NCBI GenBank assembly: GCA_963834515.1
Contig: CAWICB010000003.1
Location: forward strand, 790,027 to 854,026
Direction of reading: 5' to 3'
Source of the DNA: RYN-230 sp963834515
GTDB taxonomy: Bacteria; Actinomycetota; Actinomycetes; Streptosporangiales; Streptosporangiaceae
DNA: 64,000 bases
Below, one piece after another: positions 24,953 to 33,405 of the stretch. Every line of letters starts with the position of its first letter. Position 1 is the first letter of the stretch. Under the pieces are notes generated by a model that saw only the letters and a list, made by a program, of their open reading frames with translations, did no database searches and was not told the DNA's origin. The translations under genes were made by a program, and so were the position numbers.

Positions 24953-26598
24953 CACGCCTCCTCGCTATGGTCGGCCGGGGCACCCAGCCGCGGGCTGGGT
25001 GCGGGCGGGCCGCCGGGCGGATCGCTCTGCCGGCCGCGCCGCCACCCGGTCTGCAGCGACGCGGCGAGCGCCCGGGCCTGCTCGGGGCTGCGGTCCCCGG
25101 CTGGCCCGCCGGCCCGCTCGGCCGTGCCCGGGGCCGGGCTGTCCCGCAGGTGCGGGGACAGGCTGGCCTGGCGGGTGCGCTGCGGCAGCCGCGGTGCCTC
25201 CGCGGACGGCCGCGCCCCGCCCAGGCTCGCCCACTGGCTGTCCGGGCCAGGCCACCCGCTGTCCAGGCCGCTCGCCGGGCCGGTCGCGAGGCCGCTGGCC
25301 GGGCCGGTCCCCGGGACCGCCGTGCTCACCACCGCGGCGGCGGTGGCCGCGGCCCGCCGGGCGGCCAGTGTCGGGGTGCCGCCGGAACCCAGGTCCAGCG
25401 CGCCGAGCCGGCCGGGCAGCGGACGGCTCTCGTCGTCCAGCGGGCCGCTCAGCGGGGACATGGCCGACACGATGCTGGTCGGCATCAGCACGATGGCGCT
25501 GGTGCCGCCGTAGGGCGACGGGCGCAGCGAGACCCGGACGCCGTGCCGCCCGGCCAGCTTGCCCCCGACGAACAGGCCCAGCCGGTCCGCGTTGGCCAGA
25601 TCGAAGTCGGGCGGCTCGGCCAGCTGCCGGTTGAGCTCGTCGAGCTGGCCCGGCTCGATGCCCAGCCCGCGGTCGTCGATCTCGATGGCGAAACCATTGG
25701 CCACCCGTTCGGCCCGGACCTCGACCCGGGTGCCGGACGGCGAGAACATCGTCGCGTTCTCGATCAGCTCGGCCAGCAGATGAATCATGTCGGCGACAGC
25801 CGGGGCGGCCACCGCCTCGTCGGCCTTGGTGAGCACGCTCACCCGCCGGTAGTCCTCGACCTCGGCCATCGCCCCCCGGATCACGTCGATGACCGGCACT
25901 GGCTCGGTCCAGGACCGGCCCGGCGCGGCCCCGGACAGGATGGCCAGGCTCTCCGCGTGCCGCCGCATCCGGGTGGTCAGGTGGTCCAGCGCGAACAGGT
26001 CGGCCAGCGCGGCCGGGTCGGACGCCTTCTGCTCCAGCGAGTCGATCAGCCTCAGCTGGCGCTGCAGCAGCGACTGGTTCCGCCGGGCCAGGCTGACGAA
26101 CACCTGGCGGAGCCCGCTGCGCAGGCCGGACTCGCCGGTCGCGGCGGCGATCGTGGTCCGCTGCAGCCGGCTGATGGCGGTGGCGGCCTGGTCGATTTCG
26201 GTGCTCCGGGTCCGCGGCCAGAGCGGGTTTTCCTCTGGCAGGTCCGGGTCCAGCCCGTCGCGGAGCCGCTGCACGGCCCGCGGCAGCTGCTCGTCGGCCA
26301 GCCGCCGGGCGGTGGCAGCCAGGTCGTCGAGGTCACGGGACAGCTGCCGGGCGAACGTGCCCATCAGCACCACCGCGCCGATGATGACGACCAGGCCGCC
26401 CCCGCCGAGCAGGATCATCTCGGCCAGCTGGGCGTGACTCAGCGTAGACAGGTGGTCGTCCAGACCGGTGCCGAACAGCACGGCCAGCGCCCACAGCACG
26501 ACCAGGCAGGCGACCGGCAGCGCGACGGTGGCCACGAACGTGAACCGGATCGACCGGCGCCTGGGGCGCGGCGGGGCCGCGGAGCTGGGTATGCCCAT
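24952..26598 (-). CDS. cvnA: Conservon sensor histidine kinase CvnA
   Basis: Membrane kinase of 548 residues. Two helices (FVATVALPVACLVVLWALAV and MILLGGGGLVVIIGAVVLM) flank a very short extracytoplasmic loop of about 25 residues, unlike typical nitrate/nitrite sensors with a large sensor domain. A HAMP-like helix follows, then an HATPase_c domain with the N-box LIENATMFSPSG and G1 DDRGLGIEPG. The C-terminal ~150 residues are Pro/Ala/Arg-rich and disordered. ATG 26,598 is supported by AGGAG seven bases upstream. First gene of the cvnABCD-STAND operon. Confidence 0.92.
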   Translation of the reverse strand: MGIPSSAAPPRPRRRSIRFTFVATVALPVACLVVLWALAVLFGTGLDDHLSTLSHAQLAEMILLGGGGLVVIIGAVVLMGTFARQLSRDLDDLAATARRLADEQLPRAVQRLRDGLDPDLPEENPLWPRTRSTEIDQAATAISRLQRTTIAAATGESGLRSGLRQVFVSLARRNQSLLQRQLRLIDSLEQKASDPAALADLFALDHLTTRMRRHAESLAILSGAAPGRSWTEPVPVIDVIRGAMAEVEDYRRVSVLTKADEAVAAPAVADMIHLLAELIENATMFSPSGTRVEVRAERVANGFAIEIDDRGLGIEPGQLDELNRQLAEPPDFDLANADRLGLFVGGKLAGRHGVRVSLRPSPYGGTSAIVLMPTSIVSAMSPLSGPLDDESRPLPGRLGALDLGSGGTPTLAARRAAATAAAVVSTAVPGTGPASGLATGPASGLDSGWPGPDSQWASLGGARPSAEAPRLPQRTRQASLSPHLRDSPAPGTAERAGGPAGDRSPEQARALAASLQTGWRRGRQSDPPGGPPAPSPRLGAPADHSEEA

Positions 26599-26771
26599 CT
26601 GGTCACTCCTGGATCGACTCCGCACAGGCCGTACCGGCCGCCCCGGCTACCCGTAGGCGATCCATCCTGCGCCATTAAGCAGCCATTGTCGTGGAGCTTC
26701 GGGGATTTGCCGGTCCGTTAGCCGTACCGTTATCGCAGCCCAATGCCGGTGGCCTGACGTACTGTCGTGCC

Positions 26772-27110
26772 ATGCTGAGGTCCGCCAACCTCGCGGTGAA
26801 GTTCCTGCTCGAACTGGCCGCGTTCGCAGCGCTGGCCTACTGGGGGGCCAGCACCGGGCACGGTGCGGTGCGGGTGGTGCTGGCCATCGCCGCCCCCGTG
26901 GCCGCCATCGTGGTCTGGAGCCTGTGCTGCGCGCCGCGGGCCAGGTGGCGGCTGGCCATCCCGGCCCGGGTGCCGCTGGAGCTGGCCGTGTTCGGGCTGG
27001 CCGCCGGGGGCCTGGCCGCCGCGGGTGGCGTGACGCTGGCTATCATCTTCGGCGCCATAGTCGTGGTCAACAGCGTGCTGCTCACCGTGTTCCATCAGTG
27101 GGAGCAGTGA
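26772..27110 (+). CDS. YrdB/DUF2568-like membrane protein
   Basis: A 112-residue protein with three or four hydrophobic helices, beginning LRSANLAVKFLLELAAFAAL, continuing through GASTGHGAVRVVLAIAAPV and WSLCCAPRA, and ending in LTVFHQWEQ. These match the YrdB family of small membrane proteins of unknown function. Divergent from cvnA across 170 bp. Its last 29 bp overlap the end of the convergent tetR gene. Confidence 0.75.
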   Translation: MLRSANLAVKFLLELAAFAALAYWGASTGHGAVRVVLAIAAPVAAIVVWSLCCAPRARWRLAIPARVPLELAVFGLAAGGLAAAGGVTLAIIFGAIVVVNSVLLTVFHQWEQ

Positions 27111-27708
27111 GCTCGGCGCCGTCCAGGATGGCCACGGCCGACGCGGTGAGCAGCTCACGCAGCCGTCCGGCGGGCAGCCCGCTGGCGTGGAACAGCGCCG
27201 ACTGGATGGCCCCGATCGCGGCGTGCACCAGCGCCCGGGCGTCGCTGTCGGTCAGCCCGGCGTGCAGCTCGTCCACCAGGTGCACCCACTCCTCCAGGTA
27301 CAGCCGCTGCTTGCGGCGCAGCCGCCGCCGGTCTGCGGTGGGCAGGTTGTTAATCTCGTTGTGGTAGACGATGGCCAGCTCGCGGTCGGCGATCACGAAG
27401 TCGACCTGGCCCTGCACCAGCAGCAGCAGCGCCCGGCGCAGGTCGCGGGCGTCGTGCACGATCTGCCGCTCGTCACGCAGCAGCCCGTCGATGGCCTGAT
27501 CGAACAGCGCCACCAGCAGCGCCGACTTGCTGGCGAAGTGCCGGTAGATCCCGGACCCGGTGATCCCGGCGGCCGCCCCGATGTCGGCCATGGACACCGC
27601 GTGATAGCCGCTGCTGGCCACGAGGTCGGCGGCCGCGGCCAGGATGCGTTCCTTGCGGGCCGGGTCCCGGGTCCGGACCGCGTCGCGCGGTTGCGCCGGC
27701 CCGGTCAC
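27082..27708 (-). CDS. TetR-family transcriptional regulator
   Basis: A 208-residue regulator. The N-terminal DNA-binding part reads RKERILAAAADLVASSGYHA, MADIGAAAGITGSGIYRHFASK, an unmistakable TetR helix-turn-helix. The remaining ~140 helical residues form the ligand pocket. It lies immediately downstream of the carboxylase/AtuA gene run on the same strand and probably senses an acyl-CoA made in that pathway, as TetR repressors do for many CoA-degradation clusters. A candidate operator sits in the divergent promoter region near 35,042. Both links are inference. Confidence 0.88.
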   Translation of the reverse strand: MTGPAQPRDAVRTRDPARKERILAAAADLVASSGYHAVSMADIGAAAGITGSGIYRHFASKSALLVALFDQAIDGLLRDERQIVHDARDLRRALLLLVQGQVDFVIADRELAIVYHNEINNLPTADRRRLRRKQRLYLEEWVHLVDELHAGLTDSDARALVHAAIGAIQSALFHASGLPAGRLRELLTASAVAILDGAELTAPTDGTR

Positions 27709-27784
27709 CGGCCCGGCCGCCGGGCCAGGAAACCGGCCAAGCTCTGCCGCACCGGCTCCGAACGCGGCGCGGCAGCCAGGTCGC

Positions 27785-29714
27785 TCATCGCGGCGCCTCC
27801 TTCATCAGCTCGGCCGGAATGTCGGCCAGCCGGCTGCGCAGGTACTCACCGAGTCCCTTGGCCTGCGGGTCGGGCCGGGCCGACGCGGCCACGCCGTCGC
27901 CGAGCAGGCCGACCAGGACGAAATTGAGCGCGTGCAGGTTGGCCAGCTCGTAGCGGTGCACGGGCAGGCCGGCCGCCTCCGGGATGAGCTCGCGGAGCCG
28001 GTCCACGCTGAGGTACTGGCGGAGCCAGCCGAACGCGGCCGGGTCCCGGGTCCACACGCCGACGTTGGCGTTGCCGCCCTTGTCGCCTGACCGGGCCCCA
28101 GCGATCAGCCCGAGCGGCGCGCGGACAGTGCTGGCCCGGGCGGCCCCCGCCGGGCTGCGCCGGCCTCGGCGCGGAGCGGCGATCGGGGGGTTCCGGGGGG
28201 TCGCCCCCCCGGGCTGGCACGCCGGCTGGGGCCGCCGTCGCGCCGGCCGGGGCTGTCTGTGGGCTGTGCGGGATCATCCGGCGTGTACCGTCGGGCAGGA
28301 CCACGGTGTGCTCGACCTCGCCGACCGGGATGAGTGCGGGCCAGTACACGCCGTACGAACTCTCCGGGGTGGGCGGGGTGGTGGTGTGGAACCCGGCGTA
28401 GCCGCCCAGGGCCAGTTCCATGGTGGCGTTGGAGAACTGGCGGCCCACCTTGCGCGGGTCACTGTCCTTGACCGTGATGCGCAGGTGCGCGGTGGCCTGC
28501 TCGTTGGCCGGTGCGTCCGGCCGGTCGAAGCGCAGCAGCCGCACGTCCACGCTGCCGAACCGGTCCATCCCGCCCAGGAGGCCGAACAGCTCCTGCTCCG
28601 CCCAGGCCGCCTTCTCCTCGATGTCCAGCCCGGTCAGCACCAGCGTCATCGTGTTCCGGTAGCCACCCAGGTAGTTGATGGCCACCTTGAGGTCGGGCGG
28701 CGGCGGGCTGCCCCGGGTGCCGGTGATGCGCACCCGGTCCGGGCCGGCTCGCGCTAGGTGCACGGTGTCGAAGTGCGCGATCACGTCCGGGTTGCGGTAG
28801 GCGGGCTCGGCGATCTCGTACAGCAGCTGCGCGGTGACCGTGCCCGGCGACACCAGCCCGCCGGTGCCCGGGTGCTTGGTGATCACCGCGCTGCCGTCCG
28901 CCGCCACCTCGGCGACCGGGAAGCCCGGGTAGCGCCGGTCGGTGATCTCGTCCAGCCACGAGTAGTTGCCGCCGGTGGCCTGCGGGCCGCACTCGATCAC
29001 GTGCCCGGCCACCACCGCGCCGGCCAGCGCGTCGTAGCTGTCCCGGGCCCAGCCATGCCACCACGCGGCCGGCCCGGTGACCAGCGACGCGTCAGTCACC
29101 CGCGGGCAGACCACGATGTCCGCCCCGGCGCCCAGCGCCGCGGTGATACCCCAGCCGCCCAGGTACGCGTTGGCCGTGACCGGCTTCACCCCGGCGTCCG
29201 CCAGGGGCTGGCCGGTGTCCAGGTGGCGGAGCGGGTGGCCGGCCGCGAGCAGGCTGCCGAGCCGGCCGGACAGGTCGTCGCCCTCGACCCAGGCGATCCG
29301 GGGCGCCAGGCCGAGCCGGGCGGCCAGCTCGCCGAGCCGGGCGGCCAGCCCGGCCGGGTTCAGCCCGCCCGCGTTGCTGACGATCTTGATGCCGCGGTCC
29401 AGGCAGGTCCCGAGCACCTGCTCCATCTGGGTCAGGAACGTCCGCGCGTAGCCCGCGTCCGGGTCTTTCTGCCGGGCCTTCCACAGGATGAGCATGGTCA
29501 GCTCGGCCAGGTAGTCGCCGGTCAGCACGTCGATCGGGCCGCCCTCGACCATCTCCCGGGCGGCCGCGATCCGGTCTCCGTAGAACCCGGAGCAGTTGCC
29601 GATCTTTATTGGCCCGGGGGGGCGACCCCGCTGGACCCCCCGGGATGGCTGGCGCCGCGGGACATCCCTTCCGGGAACGCCCCCCGTCGCCACGCCCAAT
29701 TCTCCCGTGGTCAC
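27785..29714 (-). CDS. AtuA-like protein (acyclic terpene utilisation family), frame broken at a repeat
   Basis: AtuA-type protein of roughly 640 residues. The main domain runs from IKIGNCSGFYGDRIAAA through NAGGLNPAGLAARL to AINYLGGYRNTMTL; a C-terminal ferredoxin-like domain (IAGARSGDKGGNANVGVW) is in another frame, +1, after about 28,130. Both ends carry copies of the dispersed palindromic element: copy 4 (29,611-29,644) at the N-terminus and copy 3 (28,164-28,220) in the linker, where the frame shifts. GTG 29,714 overlaps the TIGR03084 gene by 4 bp. AtuA is needed for geraniol/citronellol degradation in Pseudomonas, but its reaction is unknown. The frame break may be a homopolymer error inside the repeat. 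Confidence 0.85.
28164..28220 (+). repeat. Dispersed GC-rich palindromic element, copy 3
   Basis: CCTCGGCGCGGAGCGGCGAT leads into the core of six G, TTCC, six G, TCG, seven C and GGGCTGGCAC. Length matches copy 2 base for base. It lies in the linker between the two AtuA domains and is where the AtuA reading frame changes. Confidence 0.85.
29611..29644 (-). repeat. Dispersed GC-rich palindromic element, copy 4 (core only)
   Basis: On the minus strand the core reads GGGGGGTCCAGCGGGGTCGC followed by seven C and GGGCC. It has the same plan as copies 2 and 3 with one altered G-run. It lies in the N-terminal codons of the AtuA-like gene, upstream of the conserved IKIGNCSG. Confidence 0.65.
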
Positions 29715-30523
29715 CGCATACCCCTGCCGGGTACCGCCAGGCCCGGACAGCGGCCCGGGCCGGGCGGGCCGGCGAACGCCTGGGCGATCGACATCCACTC
29801 GGCCGCGACGGGGCCGGCGATTTCGAGCGCCAGGTCGTCCAGGTGGCGGCGCTGGGTCACGGCCAGGCAGAAGTCCAGCGCCGGGCCGGTCACCCGGTTG
29901 GCCGCGTCCACCGGCCCCCAGGCCCACGGCCCGTCGCCCGGCCCGGTCAGCTCGACGCGGACCGGGGTGTCCGGCACCGCACGGGCGTTCAGCAGGAACG
30001 TGAAGCGGAAGGTGCTCACACCGAGGTGCGCCACGTGCCGCAGCCGCGCGGACGGTGGGCGCGTCACGCCCAGCGCGTCGGCCACGTCCTGGCCGTGCGC
30101 CCAGGTTTCCATCAGCCGGGCCGTGACCGAGCTGGCCGCGCTCATGTCCGGCCCGTACCAGGGCAGCCGCCGCCGCGGGTCCAGGCCGCGGAACGTGGCC
30201 AGGTAGCCGGCCCGGGCGCCGCGGAACCAGTCCAGTGCGGCGGCCGGCGGCAGGGCCCGGTAGCGGCGGGCGATCTCGTCCGGGAAGCCGGCGCCGAGCG
30301 CCATCAGCGCGCCCGCCTCGGCCCGGAACCGGTCCGGGCCGGTCACGGCCAGCGCCGCCGCCTCGTCGAAGTAGGCCAGGTGGGTGACCTGGTCGTGGAT
30401 GGACCAGCCGGGGGACGGGGTCGGGGCAGGCCAGCGCGCCGCGTCCAGCCCGGCCAGCAGGCCGTCCAGCACCGCGGTCTCGGCGGCCAGGTCGTCCAGC
30501 AGCCCGGCCAGGTCGGCGGCCAC
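29711..30523 (-). CDS. TIGR03084-family protein (mycothiol-dependent maleylpyruvate isomerase-like fold)
   Basis: A 270-residue protein with a DinB/MDMPI-type N-terminus. Putative metal-ligand histidines are in GWSIHDQVTHLAYFD and METWAHGQDVADAL, the pattern of the mycothiol-dependent enzymes. C-terminal LEIAGPVAAEWMSIAQAFAG is characteristic of the TIGR03084 subgroup. Its GTG start follows the enoyl-CoA hydratase by three bases, and its TGA overlaps the AtuA-like GTG. Reaction unknown; the constant neighbourhood with carboxylase subunits points to acyl-CoA metabolism. Confidence 0.85.
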   Translation of the reverse strand: MAADLAGLLDDLAAETAVLDGLLAGLDAARWPAPTPSPGWSIHDQVTHLAYFDEAAALAVTGPDRFRAEAGALMALGAGFPDEIARRYRALPPAAALDWFRGARAGYLATFRGLDPRRRLPWYGPDMSAASSVTARLMETWAHGQDVADALGVTRPPSARLRHVAHLGVSTFRFTFLLNARAVPDTPVRVELTGPGDGPWAWGPVDAANRVTGPALDFCLAVTQRRHLDDLALEIAGPVAAEWMSIAQAFAGPPGPGRCPGLAVPGRGMR

Positions 30524-30526
30524 CGG

Positions 30527-31294
30527 TCAGCGCCCCTTCCAGGCGGGCGGCCGCTTGGCGGCGAACGCAGCCGGGCCCTCCTGCGCGTCCTCGCTCCGGT
30601 ACACCGGCGCCCAGATCTGCTCGGCCGTATCGAACGCCGCGCTGAGCGGCTGCTCGGTCACCAGCCGGACGGTCCGCTTGGCGGCCAGCACGGACAGCGG
30701 GGCGTTGGCCGCGATCCGCTCGGCCAGCCGCTGCGCCGCCGCCTGCAGGCCGGCCGCGGGCAGCACGTCGTTGACCAGGCCGATCTCGTGCGCCCGCTGG
30801 GCGGTGATGGGGTCGCCGGTGAGCAGGATCTGCATGGCCACCCGGGGCGGGATCAGCCAGGGCAGCGGCGCGGCCCACGGCGCCCCCCGGCCCACCTTGA
30901 CCTCGGTAATGGCGAACTTGGCCTGCTCGGCGGCCAGGCACAGGTCGCACTGCTGGGCCAGCGCGAACCCGCCCGCGTAGGCCACCCCGTTCACCGCCGC
31001 GATGGTGGGCTTGGGCACTTCGATGTTCCGGCCGAACTGGGGCAGGAAGCCGGGCGGTGGCACCTGCAGCGCGTCGCTGGCCATCTCCTTGAGGTCGCCG
31101 CCTGCGCAGAACGCCTGCTCGCCCGCGCCGGTGAGGACCAGCACTTTCGCGTCCTGGTCGGCGTTGAACCGGCGGACGCCGTCCCACAGGCCGTCGCGGA
31201 CCGCCTTGTTCAGTGCGTTGCGCGCCTCCGGGCGGTTGATGGTCAGCCACGCGGCCGGGCCGCGCCGCTCGTAGCTGACCGGCTGCTCAGTCAT
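30527..31294 (-). CDS. Enoyl-CoA hydratase/isomerase
   Basis: A 255-residue crotonase-fold enzyme. The oxyanion-hole pattern AFCAGGDLKEM and AVNGVAYAGGFALAQQCDL are present, as is EVKVGRGAPWA in the region of the catalytic glutamate. In an AtuA-type cluster this protein would hydrate the glutaconyl-CoA-like product of the carboxylase, as AtuE does, but other acyl-CoA substrates are equally possible. Its start overlaps the carboxylase alpha-subunit end by 8 bp. Confidence 0.9.
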   Translation of the reverse strand: MTEQPVSYERRGPAAWLTINRPEARNALNKAVRDGLWDGVRRFNADQDAKVLVLTGAGEQAFCAGGDLKEMASDALQVPPPGFLPQFGRNIEVPKPTIAAVNGVAYAGGFALAQQCDLCLAAEQAKFAITEVKVGRGAPWAAPLPWLIPPRVAMQILLTGDPITAQRAHEIGLVNDVLPAAGLQAAAQRLAERIAANAPLSVLAAKRTVRLVTEQPLSAAFDTAEQIWAPVYRSEDAQEGPAAFAAKRPPAWKGR

Positions 31295-33395
31295 GTTCCG
31301 CCGCCAGCGGGTCCACCACGGCCAGCACCGTGCCCACGTCCACCTGCTGGCCGCCGGTCACTTCGAGGTCGGTCACCACCCCGTCGTGCGGCGCGCACAC
31401 GCTGTGCTCCATCTTCATCGCCTCCAGCACCACGATCGGGGTGCCCGCCGTAACGTGAGCGCCGGGCGCCACCTCGACCCGGACCACGGTGCCCGGCATC
31501 GGGGCCAGCAGCGAACCGGGCGCGGCCCGGGCCTGCGGGTCGGGGAACCGGGGCCGCTCGGTGAGCTCGGTGCTGCCCAGGTAGCTGTCCACGTCCCAGA
31601 TACCGGCGGACTGGTGCAGGCTGATCTCCCGGCGCACCCCGTCGATGTCGGCCACGATCAGCCCGGGGGTGGCGTCGCGGAGGATCAGCCCGGTGACCGG
31701 CTCGCCGTCCACCTCGGCGGTCACCGGACCGGCGCCGGTGCAGCCGGTCCAGCTGGTGCGGCCGGTGAAGCGGTAGCGGACTTCGAGCTGCGCGCCGCCG
31801 GCCTCGAACGTGACATGCTGGTCCTGGCTGGGCACGTTGCGCCAGCCGGACGGGATGGTGCGCAGCACCGGCGCGGCGGCCCGGCGGGCCGCCTGCCCGG
31901 CCAGCGCGGCGGCCAGCGCGTGCAGCCGCGGCGCTACAGGGCTGCGCCAGGACGCGGCGAGCCGCCCCGGGTCGTGCCGGCCGAGGTAGCCGGTGTCGAT
32001 CCGGCCGCCGGCGAAGTCGGTCTCGCGCAGGATGCCGACCAGCAGGTCCCGGTTGCTGGTCACCCCGTGCAGCCGGGTCTCGGCCAGGCAGCGGGCCAGC
32101 CGGCGGCGGGCCGCGTCCCGGGTCGGGCCGTGCGCGATCACCTTGGCCAGCATCGCGTCGTAGTGCAGCCCGACCGGCGAGCCCGCGGTCACCCCGGCGT
32201 CCACCCGGATCCCGGGCAGGTCCGGGACGCAGAACGCGCGCAGCGTGCCGGTGGCGGGCAGGAAGCCCGCGGCCACGTCCTCGGCGTACAGCCGGGCCTC
32301 GATTGCGTGCCCGTTCAGGCTGGCCAGCCGCACCTCGGGCGGCAGCGGCTGGCCCTCGGCCACCTGGAGCTGCAGCGCCACCAGGTCCAGCCCGGTGACC
32401 AGCTCGGTGACCGGGTGCTCGACCTGGAGCCGGGTGTTGACCTCCAGGAAGTAGAAGTGGGCTGGGCTGGCCCGGGGGGACGACCCCCCGGAGCCCCCCG
32501 CCGATTCGCCGGCTCGGCGAGGACCCGCCTCCGGCGCGCCTCCCCTCGCCGCCGAGTCGAGGACGAATTCCACCGTGCCGGCGCCGGTGTAGCCGATGGC
32601 CTTGCCCGCCGCGATGGCCGCCTCGCCGAGTTCCTGGCGCAGCGCGTCGTCTACCGCGGGGGAGGGTGCCTCCTCGATGATCTTCTGGTAGCGGCGCTGG
32701 ATCGAGCACTCCCGCTCGAACAGGTGCACCAGGGTGCCGTGCGTGTCGCCGAAGATCTGCACCTCGATGTGCCGGGGCGCGTCCAGGTAGCGCTCCAGAA
32801 ATACAGTGCCGTCACCGAACGCCGCCGCCGCCTCCCGGCGCGCCCCGGCCAGCGCGGCGGCCAGGTCTTCATGCCGGGTGACCACCCGCATGCCCCGGCC
32901 GCCGCCGCCGAACGCCGCTTTGACCAGCAGCGGGAAGCCGATCCGGTCGATGTCCGCCGTGCTGGGCGGCTGGTCGCCGGTGACCCTGATAGACGGCAGC
33001 ACCGGGACCCCGGCCGCGGCCATCAGCTCCTTGGCCGCGATCTTCGAGCCCATGGCCTCGATGGCCTGCGGCGGCGGCCCCACGAAGATCAGCCCGGCGC
33101 TGGCGCACGCCGTGGCGAACGCCGCGTTCTCGGACAGGAAGCCGTAGCCGGGATGGACGGCGTCCGCACCGGTGCGCCGGGCGGCCGAGATGAGGGCGGT
33201 CCCGTTCAGGTAGGTGTCGGCCGGCGCGATCCCGGCCAGCGGCACCGCCTCGTCGGCCGCCCGTACATACGGCGCGCCCGCATCGGCCTCGGCGAATACA
33301 GCCACGGTGGCGATGTCCATGGCCCGGGCGGTGCGGATGACGCGGGCCGCGATCTCGCCCCGGTTGGCGATGAGCAGCTTGCTGATGGGCGGCAT
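31287..33395 (-). CDS. Acyl-CoA carboxylase alpha subunit (biotin carboxylase-BCCP) with repeat insertion
   Basis: A 702-residue biotin-dependent carboxylase subunit that carboxylates biotin using ATP and bicarbonate. It starts SKLLIANRGEIAARVIR, has HPGYGFLSENAAF, the Gly-rich AFGGGGRGM ATP loop and FLEVNTRLQVEHPVTE; the C-terminal biotinyl domain carries EAMKMEHSV, with the lysine that binds biotin. Between LDSA and HFYFLEVN, where relatives have only a few residues, there is a ~30-residue Gly/Ala/Arg/Pro segment encoded by copy 5 of the palindromic element. The frame is unbroken, so the insertion is tolerated at sequence level. Partner of the beta subunit next door. Confidence 0.93.
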   Translation of the reverse strand: MPPISKLLIANRGEIAARVIRTARAMDIATVAVFAEADAGAPYVRAADEAVPLAGIAPADTYLNGTALISAARRTGADAVHPGYGFLSENAAFATACASAGLIFVGPPPQAIEAMGSKIAAKELMAAAGVPVLPSIRVTGDQPPSTADIDRIGFPLLVKAAFGGGGRGMRVVTRHEDLAAALAGARREAAAAFGDGTVFLERYLDAPRHIEVQIFGDTHGTLVHLFERECSIQRRYQKIIEEAPSPAVDDALRQELGEAAIAAGKAIGYTGAGTVEFVLDSAARGGAPEAGPRRAGESAGGSGGSSPRASPAHFYFLEVNTRLQVEHPVTELVTGLDLVALQLQVAEGQPLPPEVRLASLNGHAIEARLYAEDVAAGFLPATGTLRAFCVPDLPGIRVDAGVTAGSPVGLHYDAMLAKVIAHGPTRDAARRRLARCLAETRLHGVTSNRDLLVGILRETDFAGGRIDTGYLGRHDPGRLAASWRSPVAPRLHALAAALAGQAARRAAAPVLRTIPSGWRNVPSQDQHVTFEAGGAQLEVRYRFTGRTSWTGCTGAGPVTAEVDGEPVTGLILRDATPGLIVADIDGVRREISLHQSAGIWDVDSYLGSTELTERPRFPDPQARAAPGSLLAPMPGTVVRVEVAPGAHVTAGTPIVVLEAMKMEHSVCAPHDGVVTDLEVTGGQQVDVGTVLAVVDPLAAEHD
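32465..32551 (-). repeat. Dispersed GC-rich palindromic element, copy 5 (in-frame in carboxylase)
   Basis: On the minus strand it begins GGCGAGGGGAGGCGCGCC, contains CTCGCCGAGCCGGCG like copy 1, and ends with the core GGGGGGCTCC, six G, TCGT, six C and GGGCC. It lies in frame in the alpha-subunit gene and adds about 30 codons with no stop. Confidence 0.85.
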
Positions 33396-33405
33396 GTCCG
33401 GGCCC

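Noticed and set aside
27846..31250. An apparent 1,134-residue leftward ORF covering several genes
   Set aside because: Only its last part is the AtuA-like domain; the rest is a shadow frame of TIGR03084 and enoyl-CoA hydratase genes, with low-complexity Arg/Gly/Pro translation typical of wrong frames in high-GC DNA.
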